From positions 49,302-113,301 of the forward strand of contig CAYGJZ010000002.1 in assembly GCA_964350265.1 (NCBI GenBank): a stretch of DNA of 64,000 nucleotides. The letters are read 5' to 3'. The translations under genes were made by a program, and so were the position numbers. The DNA is from BQJD01 sp964350265 (GTDB lineage: Bacteria > Pseudomonadota > Gammaproteobacteria > Arenicellales > CAJQKF01). Numbering within the stretch: the stretch's first letter is position 1; each line of letters opens with the position of its first letter. Under the pieces are notes generated by a model. It made no database searches. It saw only the letters and a list, made by a program, of their open reading frames with translations, and was not told the origin of the DNA. Below are positions 8,787 through 17,113 of this stretch, piece by piece.

Positions 8787-9319
8787 GTAAAGACACCTTC
8801 AGCGACGCCGACGCACTGCCGGATTCGCTGCCGGCGCCGGACCAGCGAGAACTGCGCAATGCCTTTGGCCGATTCGCCACCGGTGTGTGCGTGGTGACCA
8901 CGCGCGACGCGGACGGTGCACCGGTTGGGGTGACCGTGAATTCGTTCAGCGCGCTGTCGCTGTCGCCGCCCCTGGTGTTGTGGTGCCTCGCCGAAACGGC
9001 GCTGTCTCGTGCCGCCTTCGAGCAGGCTGAGCGCTTCGCGGTAAACGTGCTCAGTGCCCACCAGCACGAGGTGTCGAAGAACTTCGCAACCTCGCGTGCG
9101 GACAAGTTCCGCAACCAGGTCTGGACGCCGGGCCTGGGCGATGTGCCGTTGCTGGGGGGAACCCTGGCACGGTTCGAGTGTCGTCGTTCTTCGCTGTTGG
9201 CAAAGGGGGATCACCTGTTGTTCGTTGGCCGGGTGGAGCGGTTTTCCTACGACGATGGCAATCCCTTGTTGTTCAGCGCCGGGCAGTACGGCGAGATGGC
9301 ACGGGCATTGAGCGAATGA
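8771..9319 (+). CDS. Flavin reductase (HpaC/FMN-binding split-barrel family)
   Basis: This 182-residue protein has the flavin-reductase-like split barrel: LRNAFGRFATGVCVVTTRDADG opens the domain, and GVTVNSFSALSLSPPLVLWCL is the flavin-binding loop. Such proteins use NAD(P)H to supply reduced FMN/FAD to a partner monooxygenase. The start chosen lies 10 nt after GGAGGA; another ATG 12 nt later would give an ATGA overlap with the permease stop. The obvious partner is the luciferase-like monooxygenase about 0.9 kb downstream, whose promoter carries the same operator as this operon. Confidence 0.92.
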   Translation: MGIPMSKDTFSDADALPDSLPAPDQRELRNAFGRFATGVCVVTTRDADGAPVGVTVNSFSALSLSPPLVLWCLAETALSRAAFEQAERFAVNVLSAHQHEVSKNFATSRADKFRNQVWTPGLGDVPLLGGTLARFECRRSSLLAKGDHLLFVGRVERFSYDDGNPLLFSAGQYGEMARALSE

Positions 9320-9342
9320 TGTCGGTTTGCCGCGCGCGGGAA

Positions 9343-10089
9343 TCAGGTCGTCTCGAGGTGCAGGTTGCCCCCGTCCCTGGCGTCCCAGTGGAACGGGGTC
9401 GAAGAGGGCGCGCGGCACACGTGCAGACTGTACAGGTGACCGGTGGCCGGTTGGCGGTCGACTGTGCGGCCCACGGGCCGGATCTCGATCCGCGACTCGC
9501 CGAAGTCGAAGGTATGCCCGTCGTCTTTTTCCAACGTGCCGGGTTCCTGCTGCAACAAGGCCCGGTACAGCGCCGCCGTCTCTTCGATGTCGCTGCTCAC
9601 CAGCCGAATGGCGGCTATTCCGTTGACCCCGTTGGGATGGCGGCAGGCTGGCGGTCGACGATGGGTGATCGGGGTGAGGTCTTCGATCAGGAAGGGCACC
9701 GTGCCCGGGGCGATGTGCGGGGGCACCGACAAGCGCCAGCGAATGGTGACACCGTCGGGCCTCGTTCGCGACATTTCCCGCGGCGGGCTCATGACGATAC
9801 CGGCGGCGTCGTACCGCGCGAGGTCAGTGTCCAGGTCGTCGGAGATCGCGCAGAAGTCGGACAGTCCACCACCGCCGGCAAGGAGTGGCGCCCAACGATG
9901 CGACGGGTTCGGCTCGGCGAAGGCAAGCAACTCCAGGTAGCTGCCGTCCTCCAGTCCCACCAGGGCATTGTGGGTGCCCGTGGAATGGCGTCCTCCCGGG
10001 GTGACGACGAAGCCCAGCCGGGCAAAACCTCGAATCGCTTGGTCAAGATTCGGGACCACGACAACGACATGATCAAGTCCAGTCAGCAT
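9343..10089 (-). CDS. VOC/glyoxalase-like domain protein
   Basis: This 248-residue protein starts at MLTGLDHVVVVVPNLDQAI, the characteristic first strand of glyoxalase/VOC domains. A longer frame upstream has no such homology and no ribosome-binding site. A second module, GIAAIRLVSSDIEETAALYR, begins in the C-terminal half, giving a bipartite protein like the Glyoxalase_3 group. Members bind metal or small hydrophobic ligands and range from dioxygenases to hydrolases. It diverges from the luciferase-like gene across a 122-bp region with the TAACATGTTA element, so it may be co-regulated. Confidence 0.85.
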   Translation of the reverse strand: MLTGLDHVVVVVPNLDQAIRGFARLGFVVTPGGRHSTGTHNALVGLEDGSYLELLAFAEPNPSHRWAPLLAGGGGLSDFCAISDDLDTDLARYDAAGIVMSPPREMSRTRPDGVTIRWRLSVPPHIAPGTVPFLIEDLTPITHRRPPACRHPNGVNGIAAIRLVSSDIEETAALYRALLQQEPGTLEKDDGHTFDFGESRIEIRPVGRTVDRQPATGHLYSLHVCRAPSSTPFHWDARDGGNLHLETT

Positions 10090-10181
10090 TTTGGTTTTCC
10101 ACCTGTCTTGCGCCCGTTGCCGAGAGCTTCCGGCGACAGGCTGTGATGAGTGCGGTGACATTTAAGAAAATGTCATCCAAT

Positions 10182-10197
10182 TATAATTAACATGTTA
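10182..10197 (+). promoter_or_regulatory. TATAAT box fused to TAACATGTTA operator candidate, copy 3
   Basis: A perfect TATAAT (10182-10187) abuts the palindrome TAACATGTTA (10188-10197), which would cover the transcription start. The palindrome runs directly into the AGGAGTG ribosome-binding site of the luciferase-like gene, starting 15 nt further on. No good -35 box lies at normal spacing, which suggests an activator-dependent or weak promoter. Confidence 0.7.
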
Positions 10198-10211
10198 GGA
10201 GTGACAATACA

Positions 10212-11237
10212 ATGGATTTCGGCGCCTTTGTCCTTTGCCAGAGACTGCACAGGGAAATCTCCTCAGCGGATGTGTTTGCCAATTCCCTGGAGCTGGTAAA
10301 ACTGGCCGAGGAAGTTGGCTTCTCCAATGCCTGGTTCCCCGAACATCACCTTCTCCACTACGTTTCCTGCCCTTCGCCGTTGATGATGGCCGTGAAGGCG
10401 GCTTCCGTGACGCAGTCGATCCGCGTCGGCACCGCGATCGCGGTTGCACCGTACTACCATCCCATCCGGTTGGCCGGGGAGATCGGAATGGCCGACCATC
10501 TCACCGATGGTCGGTTGGAGATCGCGACCGGTCGGGGCGCGGTGAACTATGAGTTCTCCCGGTTCGGCATCGACGTGCCGACGGCCTCTGCGCGCTTCCA
10601 GGAGTCCGCCAAGGCGGTGCAGGATCTGCTGACCAACGAAGACTGTGTCAGCGACGGACCAACCTGGCCGTTTCCTGCGTCTACCGCGGTTCCACGGCCA
10701 TTGCAGGATCCTTTTCCGCCGATGTGGGTAGCCGCGCGTTCGCCCGAAACCATCGACTGGTCGGTAAAGAACGGGTTCAACGTCATGACCAACACGCCCT
10801 GGGGCGAGCCGTTGGCGGCGATTGAGGCGGTGGGGCAGCAGTTTCAGGATGCCGTTTCCCGGGCCAATCCGACGGTGCGGCCGAAGTTCGGCGTTTCGCG
10901 CGTTGCATTCGTCGCCGAAAGCGACGCGGAGGCGCGTGCCGAGATGGACGCGGTGCAGGTCAGCAACCGGGTGTTTACCCGCCTGTTTCGAGACATGGCG
11001 GAGATTCGTGGCGGGTTTGCCGAACCGGAGCCGGTGGAAGGCGAACCGACACCCGACGACCTGTTCAACGTGCTCATTGCCGGGTCGCCGAAGACCTGCA
11101 TCGACAAGTTGAAGATTCTCGAACGCGCAGGCGTCGATCACTTCATCATGTTCGTGTTCGGACGCGATCACGAATCGGCGATGCGATCGGTACGCATGTT
11201 TGGCGAGCAGGTCATTCCCGCGTTCCGCAAGGCATAG
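10212..11237 (+). CDS. Luciferase-like flavin-dependent monooxygenase (LLM class)
   Basis: This 341-residue (beta/alpha)8 protein is of the bacterial luciferase superfamily. AEEVGFSNAWFPEHHLL is the family's N-terminal signature, RVGTAIAVAPYYHPIRLAGE and GRLEIATGRGA are central strands, and a C-terminal IAGSPKTCIDKL helix completes the barrel. Such enzymes use FMNH2 from a separate reductase to oxidise substrates including alkanesulfonates, dimethyl sulfide, EDTA-like chelators and ketones. The matching reductase is encoded at 8771-9319 under the same operator type. Strong Shine-Dalgarno. It forms an operon with the amidohydrolase 10 bp downstream. Confidence 0.93.
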   Translation: MDFGAFVLCQRLHREISSADVFANSLELVKLAEEVGFSNAWFPEHHLLHYVSCPSPLMMAVKAASVTQSIRVGTAIAVAPYYHPIRLAGEIGMADHLTDGRLEIATGRGAVNYEFSRFGIDVPTASARFQESAKAVQDLLTNEDCVSDGPTWPFPASTAVPRPLQDPFPPMWVAARSPETIDWSVKNGFNVMTNTPWGEPLAAIEAVGQQFQDAVSRANPTVRPKFGVSRVAFVAESDAEARAEMDAVQVSNRVFTRLFRDMAEIRGGFAEPEPVEGEPTPDDLFNVLIAGSPKTCIDKLKILERAGVDHFIMFVFGRDHESAMRSVRMFGEQVIPAFRKA

Positions 11238-11247
11238 GAGAGTAGCG

Positions 11248-12492
11248 ATGTCCATCACGGTGCTTGAGAATGCCTTTCTGCTGGACTGCACGGGGGCGGA
11301 GCCCCGGGACGGTGCCGCGGTCGTGATCGAGGACTCGATCATTCGCGAAGTCGTCGAGCCTGGTGGCAGGTTGTCCGCTTTTCCTGATGCCCGGAGAATC
11401 GACTTGCACGGGCTGACATTGATGCCAGGGCTGATCGACGCCCACGTGCATCTTTGCGCGGTGGAATCGAACCCGGCGGAGCAGCATCGACAAATCCCAC
11501 CGAGCCTGGTGGCGGCAAAGGCGGTTCGACGGCTGGAGCAAACCCTGTTGCAGGGGTTCACCACGGTACGTGACGCGGGCGGTGCCGACTACGGCTTTCG
11601 CGAGATGGTGGAACAAGGCGTGGTCGAGGGGCCACGGGTGCGGGTCAGCGGCAATCACATCTACCAGACTGGCGGGCACGGCGACAAGCGACGGCCGGCG
11701 GAACTGTGCTGCGCGATCCAGGCCACCGATGTCGGCATCGTCGGCGCGGTAGCCGATGGCTGCGACGAGGTTCGCAAGGTGGTTCGCGAGCAACTGCGCC
11801 GCCATGCAGACCAGGTCAAGCTGATGTGTTCCGGTGGCGCGATGTCTCCTGGCGACGAACTGGAAACGTCACAGTTCACCCGAGAGGAAATTGCCGTCGC
11901 GGTCGCCGAGGCCGCCGCCGCCAACCGCTACGTCATGGCGCATGCCTACTCCGGTGCAGCGGTGCGCAACGCAGTGGCAGCAGGCGTACGTTCCATCGAG
12001 CACGGCAACCTGATGGACGAAGAAGCGGCAAGACTGATTCGCGATGCTGGTGCCTACCTGGTGCCGACGCTGGTGACCTACGAGGCCATCGCGCGCAACA
12101 GTGAGCGCATGGGCATCAGTGCCTTCATGCTCGAAAAGGTCAACGCGGCACGGGAGAAGGGGTTGCAGAGCCTGGAATACGCCTATCGTGCCGGCGTGAA
12201 GATCGGCTCCGGGTCAGACTTGCTCGGCGGCATGTTCCGATACCAGGCCCATGAACTCGAGCTGCAGGGCGAGGTGCAGCCGGCAATGGACGTCTTGCTC
12301 TCCGCGACCCGTGTCAACGCCGAAATCATGCGACTGGACGATCAGATCGGCACGGTGGAAGCCGGAAAGATTGCCGATCTCCTGGTGGTGCGCGGTAACC
12401 CGTTGAAGGATCTTTGTGTATTCCAGGATACCGACAACCTGCGCGTGATCATGAAGGAAGGCCGGGAAGTCAAGAACCTGTTGCCGGGGTAG
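11248..12492 (+). CDS. Amidohydrolase-1 family (imidazolonepropionase/prolidase-like)
   Basis: This 414-residue metal-dependent amidohydrolase has HxH in GLIDAHVHL, the bridging-lysine region DQVKLMCSGG, histidines in MAHAYSG and SIEHGNLMDEE, and the final aspartate in KIGSGSDLLGG. These make up the binuclear metal set of the imidazolonepropionase/Xaa-Pro dipeptidase group, which opens cyclic amides or cleaves dipeptide-like bonds. The start at MSITVLENAF follows TAGGAGAGTAGCG. It is co-transcribed with the monooxygenase, so it may hydrolyse the oxidised product. Confidence 0.92.
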   Translation: MSITVLENAFLLDCTGAEPRDGAAVVIEDSIIREVVEPGGRLSAFPDARRIDLHGLTLMPGLIDAHVHLCAVESNPAEQHRQIPPSLVAAKAVRRLEQTLLQGFTTVRDAGGADYGFREMVEQGVVEGPRVRVSGNHIYQTGGHGDKRRPAELCCAIQATDVGIVGAVADGCDEVRKVVREQLRRHADQVKLMCSGGAMSPGDELETSQFTREEIAVAVAEAAAANRYVMAHAYSGAAVRNAVAAGVRSIEHGNLMDEEAARLIRDAGAYLVPTLVTYEAIARNSERMGISAFMLEKVNAAREKGLQSLEYAYRAGVKIGSGSDLLGGMFRYQAHELELQGEVQPAMDVLLSATRVNAEIMRLDDQIGTVEAGKIADLLVVRGNPLKDLCVFQDTDNLRVIMKEGREVKNLLPG

Positions 12493-12496
12493 GGGG

Positions 12497-13234
12497 CTAG
12501 AACCAGATCTCCTCCGCCGGCTTGTGTGCAAGGTTGATGTCAAGCAGCTCGGAACTGGAAAGCAACGCCTGGGAAACCATTTCGCGGGCGGCGCGAATCT
12601 GCTCGGCGGCAACGCCTTCGGCGACTTCTCCGTCCTGGCGCGCCAGCGCATCCACCAGCAGTCGGTGTTCGTGCTGCATTTGCGGCGTGCGGTCGCGTAG
12701 CGAAAGGCCGAAGTGGAACAGGCGCTCCATGTCCTCGAGCAGCTGACCGATCATGCGCGCGAGACGTTCGTTGCCGGAAGCCCGGGCAATGGTCACGTGG
12801 AACTCGTAGTTGGCTCGAAGGAAGACCGCGGTTCCCTGTTTGTCGTCGACGTTGTACTCGGTGCGGCAGATCTCGTCGAGGCGTCGCAGTCGCTCGGCAT
12901 CGACGCCGTTCTGTGCCGCCAGGCGGGCCGCGGGCGGCTCCAGGAACAGGCGCAGCTGAAAGATGTTGTTGACGTCGCGGATGGTGATCGGCGCGATGAC
13001 GTAACCACGACGATGTACCGGTCGCACCAGGCCTTGCTGCGACAGTCGGGTCAGGGCGGCGCGAATCGGTGCCTTGCCAAGCTTGAGGCGTTCCGAGAGC
13101 TGTGACTCGGTGACCTCGGAGCCCGGTTTCAGCAAGCAGTGGATGATTTCCTGCTTGATCTGGTCATAGGCGAGGTCGCCAAGCAGGGCGGGGGACTTTC
13201 GCTTGCTGGTCGTGGTTTTCTTCTGCGCCGCCAT
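12497..13234 (-). CDS. GntR-family regulator, FadR (FCD) subfamily
   Basis: This 245-residue repressor has a winged helix (about residues 15-85, including VTESQLSERLKLGKAPIRAA and GLVRPVHRRGYVIAP) and a C-terminal all-helical FCD effector domain carrying metal/ligand residues in NYEFHVTIARASGN and MQHEHRLLV. It is convergent with the amidohydrolase (4-bp gap) and divergent from the cupin-rhodanese gene. Its own upstream region carries CATGTACATG and a 7/10 match to TAACATGTTA, so it is the best local candidate for the factor that reads the four palindromes. FCD regulators usually sense a carboxylic acid of the controlled pathway. Confidence 0.93.
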   Translation of the reverse strand: MAAQKKTTTSKRKSPALLGDLAYDQIKQEIIHCLLKPGSEVTESQLSERLKLGKAPIRAALTRLSQQGLVRPVHRRGYVIAPITIRDVNNIFQLRLFLEPPAARLAAQNGVDAERLRRLDEICRTEYNVDDKQGTAVFLRANYEFHVTIARASGNERLARMIGQLLEDMERLFHFGLSLRDRTPQMQHEHRLLVDALARQDGEVAEGVAAEQIRAAREMVSQALLSSSELLDINLAHKPAEEIWF

Positions 13235-13286
13235 GGCCGGGGGACGAGCTCCTGTATATGTTTTCTGTCATGTCACTATACACGTT

Positions 13287-13296
13287 CATGTACATG
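13287..13296. promoter_or_regulatory. CATGTACATG palindrome before the GntR gene
   Basis: This 10-bp perfect palindrome sits 53 bp upstream of the GntR start on the - strand. Its core ATGTACAT fits the GT/AC half-site pattern of FCD-type GntR operators, so autoregulation is plausible. The overlapping ACATGTT matches seven bases of TAACATGTTA. Confidence 0.5.
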
Positions 13297-13442
13297 TTTG
13301 GGATGCTTTGTTGATGCGGTCGTAATGGACGATTATCCGGGAAGTTACCGGCCGCTTGCCTGGATTGAGGTCAGGACTGCGAACTGCAAGATGACCGGGA
13401 ATTCGTGTGGCCTGCGCAGGAATCGAAGGTTCGCATGGTCAA

Positions 13443-13452
13443 TAACATGTTA
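13443..13452. promoter_or_regulatory. TAACATGTTA operator candidate, copy 4
   Basis: This is an exact copy in an AT-rich island between the GntR gene and the cupin-rhodanese gene, 150 bp before the latter. It places the fusion gene in the same putative regulon as the importer and monooxygenase operons. Confidence 0.68.
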
Positions 13453-13601
13453 TATATCATCCTTAAAAATGTTAAACTCGCGGACGCATTCCGCAAGTAC
13501 ATCGGCGAGCCTGGCTGCTGCCGTTGGCCAGGCCGCGTCGATCCCCGGAGATGCCCGTTTCGCGGGCGTGGCCGGTCGCACACCAGTGAGGGGTCCTACC
13601 C

Positions 13602-15803
13602 ATGACGAGTACATCTGAGTCCGTTGTCGAGCAACGTACCGCCGCGGTCGCCACCACCATGGCCCGCATCGGGGACCTGGTGCAGGAGAGCGGCATCAAC
13701 CGCGGTACGCTGGAGGAGATCAAGCAGGTGCTGATCGATCTCGCCATGCAGACCGGCCTGTTTCCCAAGGCCCACTACCCGGTTCCTGCCACGGGCAAGG
13801 GATTCATCTATCGCTTGTTCGACGATCTGGACGCCGGGCTGGCGCTGTACGCATCGGCAGGCGTCCCGGGCAAGTACCAGCCGCCACACAACCACACCAC
13901 CTGGGCTGCCATCGCCGCGGTCTATGGCGACGAGCACAACGTGATGTACGAGCGCACCGACAACGGTGCCACCCCCGGCCACGGCAGCCTGCGCCGAAGT
14001 GGCGAGGTGATCGTCAGCCCGGGAACCGGGGTGGCACTGATGCCGGACGACTTTCACACCATCGAGGTCACCAGTGCCGAGCCTTCCCTGCACTTGCATG
14101 TCTATGGTCGAAGCCTGGAGCGGCTCCCGGGGCGGATCTTCTTTCAAACTCCGGACAGTACAACCTATGCCACCTTTCCGGCCAATCCGAACATTCGTAC
14201 CCCGGTGGTTACCCCGGCCGCACTTCGTTCTCTGATCCTGTCCGATGCCGAACTCGCCCTGCTCGACGTGCGCGAAGAACGTGCGTATTCCGAGGAGCAC
14301 CTGCTGACCGCCACGTCGACCCCCTTGTCGACCCTGGAACTGCGCATTGCGGCTCTTGTGCCAGCCAGGAAAACCACGATCGTGTTGTGCGATGGCGGTG
14401 GCGATCTGGCCAATCGGGCAGCCACTTTGCTGGCGCGCCAGGGCTACCGCAACCTGTCCGTGCTCGATGGTGGCGTCAACGGCTGGAAGCGCGCCGGCTA
14501 CGCCGTCTACGCGGGCATGCACGTGCCCAGCAAGGCCTTTGGAGAGTTCGTCGAGGACAAGGAGAAGACGCCGTCCATCCAGGCCGAAGACCTGGCCGGG
14601 CAGCTCGCCGCGGGCGAGCACTGGACGGTGATCGATTGCCGGCCGCGGGAGGAATACGCACGTGGCACGTTGCCTGGCGCTATCAACTGCCCGGGTGTCG
14701 AAGTGCTGACCGGGGTGCTGGACGCCGTGTCCTCGTCGTCGACGCGGGTGGCCGTGCACTGCGCCGGACGTACCCGTGGCATCCTTGCCGCCCAGACTCT
14801 CCTCGATGGTGGAATTCCGAATCCGGTGCACGTACTCGAGGATGGCACCATGGGCTGGCACCTGGCCGGACACGATCTCGAGGAGGGCCGAACAAAGATC
14901 GCTTCCTTTCCGTCCACCGGCGCGCGCCGGGACGGCGGAGCGGCCTCGGCGGCCATCGGCCGCCGCGGGCAGGTGCGTTACCTGGACGAGGCCTCGTTGC
15001 TGGCCATGCAGGAGGAGGCGTCTCGGCATACGCTGTACCTGGTGGACGTGCGATCCTCGGAGGAGTATGTCACCGGGCATCGGAGAGGCGCGCTCTCCAT
15101 CCCCGGCGGCCAGTTGCTGCAAGCCACCGAGTCCTACCTGGCAGTGCGCAACGCGCGCATCGTGCTGACCGACGACGACGGCATCCGCGCCACCATCACC
15201 GCCGCGTGGCTCAACCGCATGGGCTACCCGCACGTGTACGTACTCGGTGCGCCGCGCCATGCCGACTGGCTGGAGACGGGACCAGAGCCCAGGTCGGTGC
15301 TGGGTCTTGGCCACTACCGCGTTGCCTGGGTTCGCGCCGATGCACTGGCCGAGGCGTTGGCGGATGGCGCGGATGGCATCGAGGTGATCGATCTCGCCCC
15401 GGGACCGCAACACCTTTCCGGACACATACCCGGCGCGCGCTTCGCCGCGCGTGACGGCCTCGCGGCGGTGCTCAATGCCATGCCCAGGCGTGGATTGACG
15501 GTGCTCACCTCCGAGGACGGCGTGCTGGCCTCCATGGTGGCCGCCGAAATCGACGCCACGGTGACAGGCGATGTCCAGGTGTTGCTGGGCGGAACACGGG
15601 CCTGGCAGGCCGCGGGCCATTCCCTTGCCAGCGGCGACGAAGGCGCGTTGTCGCCGATGAACGACGTCTACCAGAAACCCTATCACCGGGCAGGCGGTCG
15701 CGAGGACGCCATGCAAGCCTACCTGGCATGGGAAAAAGGGCTGTTGCGCGCGATTCATGACGCCGGCGACGACGAACTGCTGCCGTTCCTGCGCGAAGAC
15801 TGA
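13602..15803 (+). CDS. Thiol-dioxygenase-like cupin fused to four rhodanese domains
   Basis: This is a 733-residue multidomain protein. Residues about 30-190 form a cysteine-dioxygenase-type cupin. PPHNHTTW gives His96 and His98, and PDDFHTIE gives His152, the same H-x-H and about 54-residue spacing as the three-His iron site of cysteine dioxygenase. SLHLHVYG (162-169) aligns with its Ser-His-Tyr triad region, with possible substitution. Four rhodanese repeats follow at about 200-305, 325-430, 455-555 and 572-675. The first two keep a loop cysteine (VLCDGGG, Cys263; VHCAGRTRG, Cys387). The other two read VLTDDDG and VLTSEDG and lack it. No signal peptide. Suggested role: oxidation of a thiol or persulfide and sulfur relay. 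The exact reaction is unknown. Confidence 0.9.
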   Translation: MTSTSESVVEQRTAAVATTMARIGDLVQESGINRGTLEEIKQVLIDLAMQTGLFPKAHYPVPATGKGFIYRLFDDLDAGLALYASAGVPGKYQPPHNHTTWAAIAAVYGDEHNVMYERTDNGATPGHGSLRRSGEVIVSPGTGVALMPDDFHTIEVTSAEPSLHLHVYGRSLERLPGRIFFQTPDSTTYATFPANPNIRTPVVTPAALRSLILSDAELALLDVREERAYSEEHLLTATSTPLSTLELRIAALVPARKTTIVLCDGGGDLANRAATLLARQGYRNLSVLDGGVNGWKRAGYAVYAGMHVPSKAFGEFVEDKEKTPSIQAEDLAGQLAAGEHWTVIDCRPREEYARGTLPGAINCPGVEVLTGVLDAVSSSSTRVAVHCAGRTRGILAAQTLLDGGIPNPVHVLEDGTMGWHLAGHDLEEGRTKIASFPSTGARRDGGAASAAIGRRGQVRYLDEASLLAMQEEASRHTLYLVDVRSSEEYVTGHRRGALSIPGGQLLQATESYLAVRNARIVLTDDDGIRATITAAWLNRMGYPHVYVLGAPRHADWLETGPEPRSVLGLGHYRVAWVRADALAEALADGADGIEVIDLAPGPQHLSGHIPGARFAARDGLAAVLNAMPRRGLTVLTSEDGVLASMVAAEIDATVTGDVQVLLGGTRAWQAAGHSLASGDEGALSPMNDVYQKPYHRAGGREDAMQAYLAWEKGLLRAIHDAGDDELLPFLRED

Positions 15804-16040
15804 GCGGCACGGGCAATACTCCGTGTCGTTGAACACGGACAGCGTGTTGCCCTGCGCGGCACGCGTTGGCCTGCGGGCCTAGCGCGTACAGGGCAAGCGC
15901 ACGCCGCCGTTCTGCGCGCGACAGGGCAGCGCCAGCAGGGGTCGACGGTGGTCAACCCGGTCGGGTCTGCTGCACCGTGCCGGCGATCATCGTGCTAGGG
16001 TTGTCTGCCGCGGTGACTGGCACCCGGCAGCGGAGCGTGC

Positions 16041-17045
16041 GTGAACATCCTGATCGGCAACAACAGCCTGGAATACCTCGCCGGCTCGGAAACCTGGGCC
16101 GAGTCGGTGGCGCTGGCCCTGGCGGAACTGGGTTGCACGGTGCGCGGCTATGGCCGCACCCTCGGCGTCATTGCCGAGCGCCTGCAGGCGGCAGGCATTG
16201 CCTGTGTCGATGACACGAGGCGGCTCGGCGGCTTTCGCCCGTCGTTGATCGTTGCCGCGCACTGGCCGGTGGTGGAGGCGTTGGCCGCGGCCTTTCCGCG
16301 TACGCCGCTGGTATCCGTCATCCACGGAATCGAGCACCGTCGCGACGACGGCAGTCCTGCCCTGGAGCACCCGTCGCTGGGTGACCACGTGTGCGCCTAC
16401 GTGGCGGTGTCCGAGGAAGTGCGTGACAAGCTTGGCCACGACCACGGCCTGCCGTCGATGGTGCTGCGCAATGCCATCTCCCTGCACCGCTATCCGGCTG
16501 CGCCGGCGGCATCGCGGCCGCGCCACCTGCTCTTCTCGGCCAACGATGTCAGCGCCGATGATCCGCGTTGCCGGGTGTTGCGGGATGTTGCCGTGCTGCT
16601 GGGCGCGCGCTTCGTCGGTATCGGCAGCCTGCTTGGAACCTGTGTCTCGCCCTGGCAGGAAATCGCTCGCGCAGACGTGGTCTTCGGCATGGGGCGAACG
16701 GTGCTGGAAGGAATGGCGATGGGGCGTCTTGGCGTGGTGCACGGTCGTTTCGGTACCGCCGGTGTCGTGTGTGCGGACAGTGCCCCGCTGCTGCGTCTTC
16801 GCAACTACTCCGGTCGCGGCAGCGGACGATGCTGGTCGGCCGACGAACTGGTGCGGGCCATCGAGGCGGCCTACAACCCGGACAACCTGGCCTTCGGCCC
16901 TCGCTACGTGGCCAGGCACCACGATGCCCTGGTCGTGGCGCGCACGCTTGTCGACCTCGGCGTCGCCCTGGCGGCGCGGCCGGTGGGCGCCGGGCCGGCA
17001 AGCGCGGCGGAACTGGAGCGAGTCTGCCGGAGGCGCACGCGCTAG
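16041..17045 (+). CDS. Glycosyltransferase family-4-like protein
   Basis: This 334-residue protein resembles GT-B glycosyltransferases. The N-terminal half has SLEYLAGSETWAESVALALAELG, like the acceptor domain start of GT4 enzymes, and VSVIHGIEHRRD. The C-terminal half has ADVVFGMGRTVLEGMAMG, matching the nucleotide-sugar-binding E(x7)E-type region where a glutamate precedes A/MG. Start is GTG behind a weak GGAG. It has no partner polysaccharide genes here and is flanked by catabolic genes, so acceptor and pathway are unknown. The similarity is clear only in these motifs. Confidence 0.75.
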   Translation: MNILIGNNSLEYLAGSETWAESVALALAELGCTVRGYGRTLGVIAERLQAAGIACVDDTRRLGGFRPSLIVAAHWPVVEALAAAFPRTPLVSVIHGIEHRRDDGSPALEHPSLGDHVCAYVAVSEEVRDKLGHDHGLPSMVLRNAISLHRYPAAPAASRPRHLLFSANDVSADDPRCRVLRDVAVLLGARFVGIGSLLGTCVSPWQEIARADVVFGMGRTVLEGMAMGRLGVVHGRFGTAGVVCADSAPLLRLRNYSGRGSGRCWSADELVRAIEAAYNPDNLAFGPRYVARHHDALVVARTLVDLGVALAARPVGAGPASAAELERVCRRRTR

Positions 17046-17113
17046 GCATTGCCCGGGAGACGTGGATGCCGGCTACAATGCGCGGCCCTTGTCTCAGATC
17101 CCAGCCAGCGAGC

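Larger units (their letters stand above)
13235..13601. other. Divergent intergenic region, GntR / cupin-rhodanese
   Basis: This 367-bp region has no supported gene. The GntR side holds TGTATA (13253) and TATACA (13277) in inverted orientation and the palindrome CATGTACATG (13287-13296). The centre is an AT-rich island (13440-13482) around operator copy 4. The last 120 bp are GC-rich and include GCCTGGC/GCCAGGC arms (13509-13533), a possible leader stem before the cupin-rhodanese start. Confidence 0.65.

Noticed and set aside
13139..13618. 159-codon open frame on the + strand across the GntR start and the intergenic region
   Set aside because: It overlaps the GntR coding sequence and the control region, and its translation is arginine/serine-rich without homology.
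15804..16040. Possible terminator (ACGCG/GGCC arms at 15861-15887) or RNA gene after the cupin-rhodanese gene
   Set aside because: The arms are interrupted by mismatches, no T run follows, and no tRNA-like or other RNA fold is evident.
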